Shown here piece after piece: positions 32,374 through 42,998 of a stretch of DNA of 64,000 bases (its first letter is position 1; every line of letters begins with the position of its first letter). Made by a program: the position numbers and the translations under genes. The notes under the pieces were generated by a model. That model ran no database searches, was not told the DNA's origin, and saw nothing but the letters and a program-made list of their open reading frames with translations. This stretch comes from Dermacentor variabilis (taxonomy: Eukaryota > Arthropoda > Arachnida > Ixodida > Ixodidae). The stretch covers positions 16,717,631 through 16,781,630 of the forward strand of contig NC_134569.1 of the NCBI RefSeq assembly GCF_050947875.1, given 5' to 3'.

Positions 32374-33087
32374 CTGGTAAAAATAGGAATTGCGAAAATG
32401 TGTTTTACTAACGCACTTACTAAATCATGCCATCACTGCACTGACGAAGCATTCACACAACAGGCCATGCTGCTACGTGAAGCAGGTTATCCCAATCATG
32501 TACGCCAGTACATGATTGGGATAACCTGCATTTGTGACAGAGAGAATACTTAGGCAAGTGCAGCAATCAGGGACTGCTGAACGATCGGAAGGAAATAGTA
32601 ACCGAGAGAAAAAAAGACCAACAGTGATACCTTATATCCACCGGTTGTCGCACAACCTAAAGAAAATTGCCCGCCGAGGTAACACTGATGTGGTTTTTTC
32701 CGCACCCAGAAAACTAATCAGCCTGTGCAGGCAAACAAGACCAGAAAAGAAAGAAAGGGCCCCTAGCTGCCAAGTTAAACACAAGAAGAAGTTTAGAGAA
32801 TGCAAGGCATCAATTATATATCGTATACCCTTATCGTGTGGGAAGTATTACGTCGGACAGTCGGGCAGATGCATTAATGATAGACTGCGCGAACACAAAA
32901 ATACAAGTCGACAAACTTGTATCACGTGGGTTTCTTTCCCTTCATTGTAAGCAACATAAGTGCTCCCCTCTCTTCGAATCAACAATCATTACCGGTAGAA
33001 ATAAGTGCGAACTCACTAGACTTATAATAGAAGCCGAGCGGATTGATGTTCTAGGAGATTCATGTATCAGCAAACCATCATTGGCAG
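32374..33087 (+). mobile_element. Penelope-like element 3' part with GIY-YIG endonuclease
   Basis: The RT C-terminal remnant (ALTKSCHHCTDEAFTQQA, REAGYP) leads through IPYIHRLSHNLKKIARR to the endonuclease: IIYRIPLSCGKYYVGQSGRC and INDRLREHKN. YYVGQ is the GIY-YIG core and the Arg of SGRC the catalytic one. A frameshift near 32900 moves the rest (LVSRGFLSLHCKQHKCSPLF, RLIIEAERI) to another frame. GIY-YIG fused to RT is the hallmark of Penelope-like elements. It is 5'-truncated, sits between the LTR head and gag of the host Gypsy, and contains a perfect internal hairpin. Confidence 0.83.
32482..32529. repeat. Perfect 22-bp hairpin, 4-nt loop, inside the Penelope-like ORF
   Basis: The left arm codes AGYPNHV in the element frame; after GCCA the right arm is its exact reverse complement, and the normal protein resumes (VTERILRQVQ). 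So a coding segment was copied backwards in place. Confidence 0.9.
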
Positions 33088-33660
33088 AGGAAACGTAAAT
33101 ACTGTGGAAAGGGCGGCTGAATTAGCCGAAGAGTACGCAACGCGTATAAAGCTGAACGCCGAGGACGGAAATTGGGACGGTCGAAATGGACCGCGTGAAG
33201 CATTTCCGTTGAAAAGGGGTTCGCAGACTAGACGACCGGAGCCTGTAGACCTGGAAGAGAAGACTTCAGAAAAGAGTGAGGAGAAGTAAAATGGAAAACC
33301 GTACAAAAAGAGTAGAAAAGAAAATTCGAATCTTTTAGACTAATTCGCTCCTATAAGTGCCACAAACTCGGACATATCGCTGTAAACTGCGGGACGCCTA
33401 TCGTAGTTTTCTCCTACGTGGATGAAAAAGACGAGAATATGGAACTTTTAGGCCCATATCTTCACGACCTGCAAATTAATGGGAAACCATGCCGGGCGCT
33501 GCGAGACAGTGCAGCCACTATGGACATTGTCCATCCGTCTTGCGTGACCGTAGATGACTTCATTAGAGAAGTAGCATGGATCAAACAGGTTGTAGAAGAA
33601 CGCCCATGGCCAAAGTCAATATCAGTGGACCATTCGGGGAGCTCGTGACTGAGGCTGCAG
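33088..33660 (+). pseudogene. gag: gag C-terminus and protease of the integrase-first Gypsy
   Basis: A charged gag segment (VERAAELAEEYATRIKLNAE, PREAFPLKRGS) is followed by a zinc knuckle region (YKCHKLGHIAVNC). The protease then follows: LQINGKPCRALRDSAATMDI, where DSA stands in for the usual DTG/DSG triad. Stops at about 33290-33340 separate the parts. A frameshift near 33600 moves the end (ISGPFGELVTEAAV). Positions 33661-34020 hold a decayed linker with no domain. Confidence 0.7.
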
Positions 33661-34829
33661 TTTTCAAATTTTTGTCGCTGCAGTATACCCTTACATTTTT
33701 TCGAATCGGTCGGATCAGTTACTGCGTGACAAAGGGCTTAAACTGGGAGAGGGCGTAGTACAGGCATTGACGCGGGGCCAAGCTCGTAAAATCGCGTCGC
33801 TTTCGGCAAAAGATGCAAAAGCTGCTCCAGCGGAAGTAGCAAAAGAGATAACTTGAGTAACCGAATCAGAGCTAGGCTCGAGGGACGAAAAAACGGTTGA
33901 GGAAACCCTGCCAGCTGACCAGCTCAATGAGAGCGTATCACTAGGGTGTCAAAGTTCACGCCTGCAGGAAGAGCCAGCTGACGCAATCGCAAGCGCAAAG
34001 AACTTTGATAGGCTCCAACGTGTGGACAGAGAGTCACTGGCAGCCGAGCAAAAAAATGACGACAGCTTAGCTAAATTACACCACACGGCTAAAGAAGGCA
34101 TTGCTAGGCGCAATGTGACGATACATGAGAGAGGAGGATTATTGTATCGGCACTACAGAGACCGAAAGGGCTGGATTCTAGATCAGTTAGTCGTACCTAC
34201 TAAGCACAGGGAGGACGTTTTGGGTCTCTGTCATCGGAATGGGTGGTCTGGCCATCTCGGCATAAACAAATCGAAGGAAAGATTGCTTATGGAATACTAC
34301 TGGCCTAGCTGTTTCAAAGGCGTAGAAAACTTTGTAAGATTATGCGACGCCTGCCAGCGCTCGGGTAAACTAGTAGAAGCGTGGTAAGCTTCCCTAAAGG
34401 TAGCGTCCTTAATTTCAGAACCTTTCAGACGACTTGTGATAGACACGGTAGGCCCTCTGCCAAAGACAAAGTCGGGTTACAGGTACTTGTTTACCATGCT
34501 GTGTCCGGCGACAAGGTTTCCGGTATCAATCCTTCTGAAAGAGCTCAGCTCCACCGAAGTAGTAGACGTGCTTTTGTCAGTATTCACACGAGTTGGATTT
34601 CCAGCCGAAATTCAGGCGGATCAAGGGTCAGTATTCACCAGCGCACTGACTTCCACATTCTTACAAAAGTGCGGGGTAAAGTTGATACACAGTTCCGTCT
34701 ATCACCCTCAGTAAAATAGTGTAGAGAGGTGGCACTCAATGCTTAAGCGAGTTTTGCGTGCGCACTGTTACGAGCACAACGAGGACTGGGAGAATGGTCT
34801 TCCGGCCACTTTGTTTGCTTTGCGAACGG

Positions 34830-35581
34830 TGTTACGAACGGCCTGCAAGGGTACCGACCTACAAAATTTTACCAGCCAGCTGCTGCTGCGGAGGTGCCGA
34901 GCTTCCCAGAAGCGACTGTGGAACCCTTCCCCACCTGCTACGGCGACTCGCTTTGTAGGGGCGACGATGTGCCGCATCCACACCGCCTCGGCGCCGCTAA
35001 CGCGGTCGGCGGACGAAGTATTGTTAGTGGATTCGCCGTCACCGTCATGGCTTGTTTGAAGCTGTGGAAATCCTGGGAGAAGATGTCTTGCGGCCGTTTC
35101 ACGGCGCTTAGAAGTCATGGACAGACGCGGCAACCATTGTCTGCGGAGTCAACACTGGGATAAAGAGGCGCCTACTCGGGTCAAGCACCGTGTCTGCGAG
35201 AACACTCACACCTTAGTGTGGTCAGTGCAACCTGTGCAGAAGTAAGTGTGTAAGCCCTCCCCCTCAAAGGCGGATCGGCTACGATGACATTGGACGCTCT
35301 GAATTGGTCGGCGGTGAACTGCGGTTTTCCCTCAGCTAGGGATCTAGGGAGGACAGAGTGTATTTAAGGAGCCGTTGGCGGCCCCTCGGGGTGCATTCCT
35401 CTTTCAATCATGTTAGACTGATGAACTGTAACGTTCTCATGTAGATACTGTAAATAAATCCCATATTCCTCGTTCTCGCTAAGAAGCAGTCCTTCCCTTC
35501 AACAACGTTCTCAGCGTGGGCGAGTTGGACGACGGCATGGGCCAGCTACCATCTATTTCATGCCCGACCCCAACCATGACA
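34830..35581 (+). mobile_element. Solo LTR, 752 bp, in the integrase
   Basis: TGTTACGAACGG...AACCATGACA, flanked by ACGG (34826-34829) and TCGG (35582-35585), a 4-bp duplication with one change. Its removal rejoins FALRTV|PHEATGF. It has TATTTAAGGAGCC (about 35360) and AATAAA (about 35453). Its last 160 bp match the LTR at 56.6-57.4 kb (GACGGCATGGGCCAGCTACC). Confidence 0.82.
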
Positions 35582-35745
35582 TCGGTTCCTCATGAGGCTA
35601 CAGGGTTCTCGCCAGCAGAACTAGTGTATGGGAGGACGCTCCGTTCTCCACTGAAAATTTTAAGAGAAATGTGGGAGAAAAGAGGAGAGAGTCCAACAGT
35701 GGTAGAATGCGTGCTAAACCTGCTGGAACGGCTAAGTGCAACATC

Positions 35746-36751
35746 GGGATTGGAGTTGATCCTCCAGCCGGGGACATGAAAATTCATGTGAAGCGAGAAA
35801 TACACAAGGACTTGTACATAAAACCTTTGCCCAAAAATATGCATCCGATACATCACGAAAACCGCAGGAAGGCTATGAGCGAGAGCTTTACATGCTAAGT
35901 ACGGGAAGTACAACGGGGCAGTCTACGTAGATGTCGCCGAGTATAAGAACAAGGACGCATTTGCAGTTGCGGTGGTGGACGGGCCGGGACGCTTGGTCAC
36001 CTCTGGATCAGTCTAGAGCCGCTCCTCAGAAACTGCAGAGAAGGCGGCGATAGCGCTAGCTATAGGTAATACTAAAGCTTACTTGATATTCAGCGACTCT
36101 AAAACAGCCATGCGAAATTTGGCGAGGGGCAGAATATATGTCGCAGCAGCAGGATTGCTAAATCGGGCCACAGCGCGAGGGACTACGGAGGTGGAAATTG
36201 TCTGGGTACCGGCACACTCTGGGAACCCTGGGAACGAGGCGGCTCACATGAATGCTCGAGGTTTCGTCAGCCGAGCAGGTGAGCCGGACGTTCCGGGAAG
36301 GTCCACGAGAGATGAGCCGGTGTCCTTTCACGACATTACTAACCATTACAAACTTGAGCGGAGAATTTACCCGCCCCCGGACAAGCAATTGGTGAAGGCG
36401 TAAGAAAGCGTCTGGAGAAGATTGCAGACGAAATCTTTCTGTAACCCATACTTGTTAAACAAAATCTACACGGACGTTCAGCCGGAATGCAAATGGTGCC
36501 AGGAACTGGCCACTTATGACCACATATTATGGAGCTGTAGCATAGCACTGCCACCGGCGGATTTCATGTGTGATCCTTCTCTCGAGCAGTGGGAGGCCGT
36601 GTTGGCCAGCTCAGACCCGGTCGTCCAGACCAGGACTGTGGTGTGGGCCACCCAGGTCGCCGTCAGCCATGAGTTGATGGCCATTTAGCACGGAATCGTC
36701 CGCACATGCGTTCTGACGAAAATAAAGTTTTTCGATTCATCCATCCATCCA
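35746..36751 (+). mobile_element. LINE-I: RNase H and 3' end, inserted in the integrase
   Basis: DLYIKPLPKNMHPIHHENRR precedes RNase H: YNGAVYVDVAEY, LIFSDSKTAMRNLARG (catalytic Asp), VWVPAHSGNPGNEAAHMNAR. A zinc-finger-like CKWCQELATYDHILWSC follows. The tail is AATAAAGTTTTTCG and (ATCC)n at 36736-36750. Stops at 35896, 36014 and 36400 show decay. Same group as LINE-F. About 50 nt of integrase is missing at the insertion point. Confidence 0.8.
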
Positions 36752-37048
36752 TTACGACAAAAATGCGAGGCTTCGTACGTTTAACGCCGGGGACCGGATA
36801 ATGATCCTCAAACCTCCAAGAAAGAACAAGCTTGAAGTTCACTGGGACGGACCCGTTAAAGTGCTGCACAAACTTTCCGATACTAACTATGCTCTGAAAG
36901 TGCCTAGTCGCAGGAAGGAGGTGAGGATATACCACTGTAATTTGATGAAGCCGTACATAGAGCGGAGCGGAGTCGTCAACTGTACCATCAAAGAGCAGGA
37001 TGACACTAGTACCAAGTTTAATGAGTATAAGGCGACCTCAAACTTTTA

Positions 37049-38460
37049 AATCAGCCTGGGAGAAGTGGTAAAATATTCAGTAAGCTCGCACGCTCTTAGA
37101 CACGAGCAGCTAGATGAGCTAAGAGGGCTGTTAGGGGAATATCTCGATAGATTCAGCGATCGGCCAGGTAGAATCGAACTAATAACGCATGAAATCGAAC
37201 TGACATCAACCGAACTTGTAAGATCAAAGCCTTACAGGGTGTCTCCATGACAGAGAGAAATTGTGGAGGCAGAGATACAGCGCATGCTAGAGCTGGGAGT
37301 TACTGAGCCCGCTGAGAGTGACTAGACGTCATCGCTAATACTTGTAGAAACCCCTAATAAGGACCCTCGTCCGTGTGTGGACTACAGGAAGTTAAATGCC
37401 ATCACTAGGGATCAGCTGTATCCGATACCCAACATTGAGGAACGAATCGAAAGAGTTAGCGCTGCTAAATACATTTTAACTATAGATTTCGCGCGGGGAT
37501 ACTTGCAAGTTCCCCTTTCAGAAAGTGCTAACCGCTATGCTGCATTTATCTCACCGGTAGGCACTTTCCGCTCTCTCGTCATCAGCTTCGGGCTGAAGAA
37601 CCCACCGTTTAGCTTCTCTAAGTTAATGGATATTGTCCTAAAGGACTTGAAGGAGCTCGCCTTGCCATATCTTATGATGTAGCAATTGTTTCGGACAGCT
37701 GGAAACAGCACATATCGCACCTCAAACAGGTGCTCTCACGGTTGAGAGAAGGAAGCGTACCAATGAAAGCGGAAAAGTGCAGGTTACGCTGCTCGCAGGT
37801 TACTTATCTGGGCCATGTTGTCGGTCAGAGCACGAGACGGCCGGACGAGGTGAAAATAGCTACGATTGGAGAATTTTCTCAGCCGCGCACGAAAACAGAC
37901 CTTCGTTCATTTTTGGGGCTTGTGGGGTACTGTGAACGGTACATTCCGAATTACTCGCAGATGGCAAGTCCATTAACGGACTCCCTCCGAAAGGGAGCAC
38001 CAAGTAGCGTACACTGGGATAAGGACAAAGAGAACGCTTTCCAAGATTTGAAAACGCTATTGGTTTCTCGTCCTGTGCTGGGCGCGCCAGACTACACAAA
38101 GGAATTCATATAGTTCAATGCGACGCAAGCGAGAGAGGTATGGGCGTGGTACTTAGTCAGGTCGGCGACGACAATGAGGAACACCCTATCCTCTATGCCA
38201 GCCGTAAACTAAGTGTAAGAGAGGAAGCCTACAGCGCTTCAGAGAAAGAATGTTTGGGCAGCCCAGAAGTTGTGTTACTTGTACGGAGCGAAGTTCATCT
38301 TCGAGACCGACCACTGTCCTCTGACGTGGCTCAATCAAATGTCAGACGAAAATGGCCGCTTGCTCCGATAGAGCCTCACTCTCCAAGAGTACAATTTCTC
38401 CGTTAGATATAAGAATGGAAAGTTGCATACCAATGCGGATGGTTTGAGCAGGCTAATTTG
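37049..38460 (+). pseudogene. RT and RNase H of the integrase-first Gypsy
   Basis: THEIELTSTELVRSKPYRVS leads into RT with PCVDYRKLNAITRDQLYPIP, ILTIDFARGYLQVPL and VISFGLKNPPFSFSKLM. The catalytic box reads LPYLMM and then TAG (37678-37682). A one-base deletion in the YxDD codons explains both the lost Asp pair and the stop. The connection domain (CRLRCSQVTYLGHVVG, FLGLVGYCERYIPNYSQMA) follows in another frame. RNase H has ERGMGVVLSQVGDD, LYASRKLSVREEAYSASEKE and HTNADGLSRLI-like codons. A TGA (37248-37250), a TAG (37323) and frameshifts complete the decay. Confidence 0.8.
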
Positions 38461-38877
38461 AATTGTGCGTTTAGGGATCTCGCCTAAATTTTGGGGTTGT
38501 TATTGTTAATTTTGTTAAGCCGAGAAGATACTCTCTCATTTAGCAGGACTCCCTCCATGATTGCTCAATTTGTCAGCACGAAATTCCTTCAAAAATTGGT
38601 GTAGCGAAATGCAGCATTTTTTGTTGTTTCTAAACTTATGTTTTCTTTAAAGCCTAGCGGGTCTAAAGTGAGATCCAAGATGCGTCATCTCGGCACAAAG
38701 CCGTGTTGTGGGGTTCACTTTGCAGTTGCCTGTCCTTGTTGGATGTTTTGGAACGGTGTCATCATTTCACAGCTGGTCGCTGCAAGCCAATGCATCCCCC
38801 CTTGCCACCAGCCATTCTCTTCCTACCCAGCGGTTATCAGCACTGGCCAGTCGAGATTTCCCGGGCAATGGAGGAGC
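38461..38877. other. 3' non-coding region of the integrase-first Gypsy
   Basis: No coding motif. It lies between RNase H and the LTR head, where an untranslated region would be expected. Confidence 0.45.
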
Positions 38878-39031
38878 TGTTACGATCAACCTGTGGGGGC
38901 TGGTGATCTTTGGAGTAGCGACCTCCGAACCCCTCCCTGCCCGCTGTGACGACTTGCTTTATAAGGGCAACAATGCGCCTCTTCGACAGCCCGACGGCGC
39001 CGGCATGTCTAGCCACGTTTGGCGGACCGAG
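38878..39031 (+). repeat. 3' LTR head fragment
   Basis: It begins TGTTACGATCAACCTGTGGG and includes GGCAACAATGCGCC and GTCTAGCCACGTTTGGCGGA. It aligns with 32228-32370 and stops at the same point, just after GGCGGACCGAGT. Confidence 0.65.
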
Positions 39032-39046
39032 TTAGTCGCAAATAAG

Positions 39047-39084
39047 TTCCCCGCTCCGGTTTGATAGCAAACCGGAGCGGGGAA
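39047..39084. repeat. Perfect 16-bp hairpin, 6-nt loop
   Basis: TTCCCCGCTCCGGTTT, GATAGC, then the exact reverse complement. It lies 15 bp after the LTR fragment. The GC-rich stem could act as a terminator-like RNA structure, but function is unknown. Confidence 0.8.
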
Positions 39085-39108
39085 TCTAATTCGCTCTTAA
39101 TCCAGTCC

Positions 39109-39566
39109 CTAAGAAACGTAGTGTGATCTCCTTCGAACACGGGGGGGGGGGCGCTGTGCCCAATTCGCTCCCCCCCCCCAATTTAGGACTACTTCACCAA
39201 GGCAACAGAAGGCGGCGTCCACACATCGCATTCTCTCCTCCTCGCTCCTCATTCTTTCCCATTCGAAGCAAACGGTATGGTAAATGTTTCTCAAAAGCTG
39301 TATACACTCGTTGCCTAAGTCTTCTCCTTCCAGAATATCGAACCAAGTGTTGCGGTTCACTTTGTCATAGGTTCAGGGAACGTCTAAAAAAATATATGTA
39401 ACGGTCTCCTTTCTTTGAATATTTCAATATACTGAGTAAAAACAAATAATTTATCATCCAGACTGCGACCGATTCTGAAGCCATTCTGAACCTCTCTGAA
39501 TTTGTCATTACGTTCTGCCAATTGTGTTATGCCCATGGGCCCCGTGCGTAGCGAACGCACCTGCAT
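39109..39566 (-). mobile_element. RT fragment of a non-LTR element (motifs 1-3)
   Basis: Reading leftward: LAERNDKFREVQNGFRIGRS, LFVFTQYIEIFKERRPL, then DV-P-TYDKVNRNTWFDILEG (with one TGA) and LGNECIQLLRNIYH. GFRIGRS and the Asp-bearing TYDKVNR are RT fingers/palm motifs. The YADD part is absent. The clade cannot be set by eye. Confidence 0.65.
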
Positions 39567-39880
39567 GCAATGGTGGGCGCTGGAAACGATCGGTGACGAA
39601 ATGCGCGGTGTGATTTGAACACCAATATATTCTTTAGAAAATTAGTACCTTACTAATTTTATTCTTTGTGTAGATCACAGGGAAAGCGTAATAGTCCTCT
39701 GGTAACATCAGAGAGTTTTAGCGTGTCCGGTATTCCGGTAAACGCCAGCGAATTGGGAGTTGTACCGGATGAAGAGAGGCGCAAACGCGAACGGCCTTAA
39801 CAGTGCAGAGAGCAGGTGGCGCAAGGCTCAACCGGATAAACAAACAGCTAATATTGCAGTAATCAAGTGTATTCTACTTC

Positions 39881-39944
39881 GCTGCTGATGTAAATTTTCG
39901 GCAACGGCGTAATCGTGTTGCTGGCGAAAATTTACACCAGCAGC
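39881..39944. repeat. Inverted repeat, 20-bp arms, one mismatch
   Basis: GCTGCTGATGTAAATTTTCG and CGAAAATTTACACCAGCAGC with a 24-nt spacer that includes GCAACGGCG, itself echoed by CGCCGTTGG at 39956. Confidence 0.75.
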
Positions 39945-39991
39945 AAACTTGCACCGCCGTTGGCGATCGTCCCACTCCATCTAATTCTAGA

Positions 39992-40162
39992 CAGTGCTGG
40001 GCAGTATCGAAGATACGTGTATCTTGTGTACTATCTGAGATACTTTTTCGACATCTTCTATCTGTAGCATGATACGTCTGGCAAGACATGTATCAGTATC
40101 TGTATTTCCGATACGTGAAATGATGTATCGTGTACCTTGATATACAAGATACTGCTATCACA
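39992..40162. mobile_element. hAT-like MITE relic
   Basis: CAGTGCTGGGCAGTATCG is a typical hAT terminal repeat. The body is rich in GATAC/GTATC, and the right end is a degraded counterpart (AAGATACTGCTATCAC). No 8-bp duplication is clear. Confidence 0.45.
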
Positions 40163-41516
40163 ACGTCACCGTGCGGAAGGATAAACGTTGGCCGAACTCC
40201 GCTTATCCAGCTGATAATGCTGCCACTAAGCCACCTGAATAAAACTAAAGGCAGCGACATCCTTTTATCTTTCCGTCAGAGACCTCCAGGGCGGGCAGGC
40301 GATGAGGTCTGCGCGTCCCTATTGGTGGAGCAGAGTTACGTGGTGGAGCTCGCGCAGTCTCGACAAAAACAAGCTTGCGAATATGTGCGCGCAGCCGACC
40401 TTTCGTTTTCTTGATTTCTTCTTTTTTTTTTTGCGTTGGTGCCATGGCACTTGCTCGTAGCCACCATACTGTGCAGCGCACGCCAACGCACGCGGCGTCT
40501 TTCGCGCAAGTTCTGATGCCGCTATAGCGTCGTTATCCGAGTTTCTCTTGCGTGGTGCTTTGTTACGAAGTCTGAAGAACGCAAGAACGGGGTTGCCTTG
40601 GGTCTAGTGGCTTCCACACATTGTTTCGGAATGAATATGTTATACTTTGAGCAAGAAAGAAAAAAAAACATCTTGAGATACTAACAGAAATTTCTTTCAA
40701 ATGAAACAAGCTTGGAGGTGATGGTCGCTTCAGTGTCGGCGAGGGAAAAATTGTAGCTGTTGTGGATGTCGCGAAGTCATATTACAGTAGGCAAGGCTGT
40801 GACGGTGCCTGCAAGGGGTCAACTGTATATTAAGATGGAATGTAGAATGGAAGCTATTTGGACAGATATCCAAAGAGAATACGAGTCAAAAGTTGAAATT
40901 ATGTTACAATTTGGTCTTCTTTCTCATAGTCGAATCTCCACCACATCCCCCCTACAACGACCTTGCACGTGCCTAAAGGCATCCCAAGCATCACCCTCGA
41001 TCCACCGTTCCTCCAATCACACCGCGGCGCGCGCAGTGTGCACAGCGGGGCCCCAGGGTGACACTAGCTCGAGTTCCAATACGTCAAGACCGTTGCCACA
41101 CATCCTTTGCAACGGGTCTGTTATCTCACAACCTCGCAAGACGCAGCCCCTGGTACTCTGGCGTGCGTCGTCGCCTGTACGCAGTGTAGACTAGAGGCGT
41201 GTTTGAGGACAGCGCTGCCGGTGATTTCAGCTATGATATACACTTCAAGTACCGTTTTGAGCAGTACCACTAAATATAGTTGGGAAATTCAGTTTTCTGC
41301 GAGAAAACACGAAATGCTGCAAATATTTTTCTATGTTATATGCAACCTGGCACTTCAGTTTTAGCGGTTTCGAACAAGGGCAGAGTTATTTTGGCGTTTT
41401 AGTCTGTGAACCAGTACTTAGCTTTTTTAGTGTAATGGTGCAGCGAAGTGTCGCTTGAATCAAATAAATTGCTAGGTTCAGTGTTCAGAAGCAATTAACA
41501 CACGCGCTATAAGAGA
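40163..41516. other. No recognised gene
   Basis: A 144-codon frame (40760-41194) is Ser/Thr/Pro-rich without a domain. The segment 40920-41170 is CpG-rich. Nothing else is recognised. Confidence 0.4.
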
Positions 41517-41700
41517 AGCCGAAGTGAGGAACTCTGGAATGCGACCAGCTTGTGGTTCTTTAACGTACATTTAAAGCTTAGTAAACGAGCGTTTTGCATA
41601 CCGACCCTATAAGAATGCGGCCTCCCTGGCATGTAATCGAATCCGTGACCTCATCCTCAGCAGCACAATGATAGCCACTGAGTCATCACTGTGGGTAAGA
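41517..41700 (-). mobile_element. Ruka-type SINE, old partial copy
   Basis: On the plus strand TGGTTCTTTAACGT, AATCGAATCCGTGACCTCA and ATAGCCACTGAGTCATCAC are reverse-complement Ruka landmarks, heavily diverged. Confidence 0.65.
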
Positions 41701-41949
41701 ACCATTTGCAGAGATTAAGGATGTTGCACTCGGAGCTGCACTTACTGCTCTCATGCATACAATGAAGTCATGATGTCGTTCGCCTTTCCTAAAACGCTGT
41801 GATATTACTTTACTGCTTCTGACGCCATGAAAGTGGCAACTTTTTGTCTACTTCAGCAACAAGAAAACATACGTTTCATGCAGACTTATGGTTGAGCCGT
41901 CGGTTCCTTGCATAGCCACTCACACGCTTCCAATCCAATTTCATCGAGG

Positions 41950-42110
41950 GTGATGTTGCATCATTAAAACTTCTTTCTGGGCGAGTTGGTGCATACTTGA
42001 CATGAAAACTGTTTACAGCGCAAACACATGCAACCACAGCGCTTGTGTCCTGTCCCTTATACTTTGTGGTTGCATGTGTTTGCGCTGTAAACAGTTTTCG
42101 TGATGTTGCA
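41950..42110. mobile_element. Hairpin retroposon 1 (139 bp) with 11-bp target duplication
   Basis: GTGATGTTGCA occurs at 41950-41960 and 42100-42110 and brackets 41961-42099. The insert has a head with GGGCGAGTTGGTGCATACTT. A perfect 35-bp stem follows (42004-42038 and 42065-42099, arm start GAAAACTGTTTACAGCGCAA) around a 26-nt loop beginning GCGCTTGTGTCCTGTC. It has no coding capacity and no poly(A) tail; the hairpin itself forms one end. Head and stem layout match the element at 62.5 kb. Confidence 0.8.
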
Positions 42111-42770
42111 GCCTATATTCGCACAAACAGAAAACACCGCAGCCGTAGAATTTTCTACTGCCGGATTCGGTGTGCCTGGGGCAACACACACACGCTGACA
42201 AGATCTGCGAGCGCCGGCATAGAAATCTTGTAATCGTCGCAAGTTGCGCAAGCTTCATTTGCAGCTTTTGCTATGATATCTCCGTATGTAGGCGGCCTTA
42301 ATCATATGTGATCAGTGCCACAGAATGTCTCGATTTTAGTTTCTCGGGCCTCATATTATACAGATGAGCAGAAGCGCCGTACCACTGCATCTTTGGTAAA
42401 CCTCTCTTAATCGGTCACATATGGGTGAAATCGCGCTTGTGTAACTGTTTTTAGAAGAGTCGTTCACACATAAGTGGTGTCCGCTGCTGCACTTGTCTGC
42501 GCTGAGAACAATGCTGCTTTAGACCACATGACTGACAGTTCTGAGCGAAGAAATAAGTGTGCATGTTGATTTTGATTGTGACACAAATACCGCCACAAAT
42601 CGGTGCGGCCTCCGGTGATTCAGTTTCGGAGGTTAGCTTCCGCTGACGTTGACACTCATTGTTTCATCGTAGCAACTTCCACACCTTTCAGACACTCGTA
42701 AACGCGCAATAGCAGTGACCCGCAGTTCCTCACTGCAGAAAGTGACGGCTACACATGACAATTTTTCACT
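42111..42770. other. No recognised feature
   Basis: Non-coding by inspection. It is the upstream flank of the BRCT ORF and could hold its promoter. No clear TATA box is seen. Confidence 0.35.
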
Positions 42771-42998
42771 CTTGTGTGCTTTAGATGTTGCGTGCCGTCC
42801 GCCAGAAGTACCAGACGACGCGCGCCGCTCAAACCGTTTTACAGAGGGCAGCGCCATTTTTGCGTCATGATGCGGAGAAACGGGGAACTACGCTCCAGAC
42901 GGCTTGGTCGGCACACTGTGGGCACACCTCCTCTAGCTAGCATACTGCCACATCACGGTGCTTTCTGGTCGTCTGTTTTTGCGAAAGCAGCGGTGAAA

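Larger units (their letters stand above)
34022..37048 (+). pseudogene. Integrase of the integrase-first Gypsy, split by two insertions
   Basis: The HHCC zinc finger is LCHRNGWSGHLGINKSKERL (His-His) with CDACQRSGK. The core has RLVIDTVGPLP (first Asp), IQADQGSVFTS (second Asp) and VERWHSM (Glu), separated by SVYHPQ and a TAA stop at 34712. A frameshift near 34390 divides finger from core. After FALRTV the solo LTR intervenes, and PHEATGFSPAELVYGRTLR resumes at 35586. LINE-I interrupts again at 35746, and the C-terminal domain continues YDKNARLR, NAGDRIMILK, EVHWDGPVKVLH, YHCNLMKPYIE to 37048. RT follows directly. Confidence 0.8.
32171..39031 (+). mobile_element. Ty3/Gypsy element with integrase upstream of RT (Gmr1-like order)
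   Basis: The order on the plus strand is LTR head, gag knuckle and protease (33.1-33.65 kb), integrase (34.0-37.05 kb), RT (37.07-38.1 kb), RNase H (38.1-38.46 kb), 3' non-coding, LTR head (38.88 kb). Standard Ty3/Gypsy order has integrase last. Integrase first is known in the Gmr1-type Ty3/Gypsy group. Integrase and RT are joined without any repeat between them. Three elements interrupt it: a Penelope-like fragment, a solo LTR and LINE-I. Confidence 0.78.

Noticed and set aside
35418..35445. Hammerhead ribozyme core CTGATGA (also at about 57203)
   Set aside because: No GAAA core or flanking stems follow at either site, although such ribozymes occur in Penelope-like elements.
40760..41194. 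144-codon ORF as a gene
   Set aside because: Ser/Thr/Pro-rich composition, no motif, no neighbouring signals.
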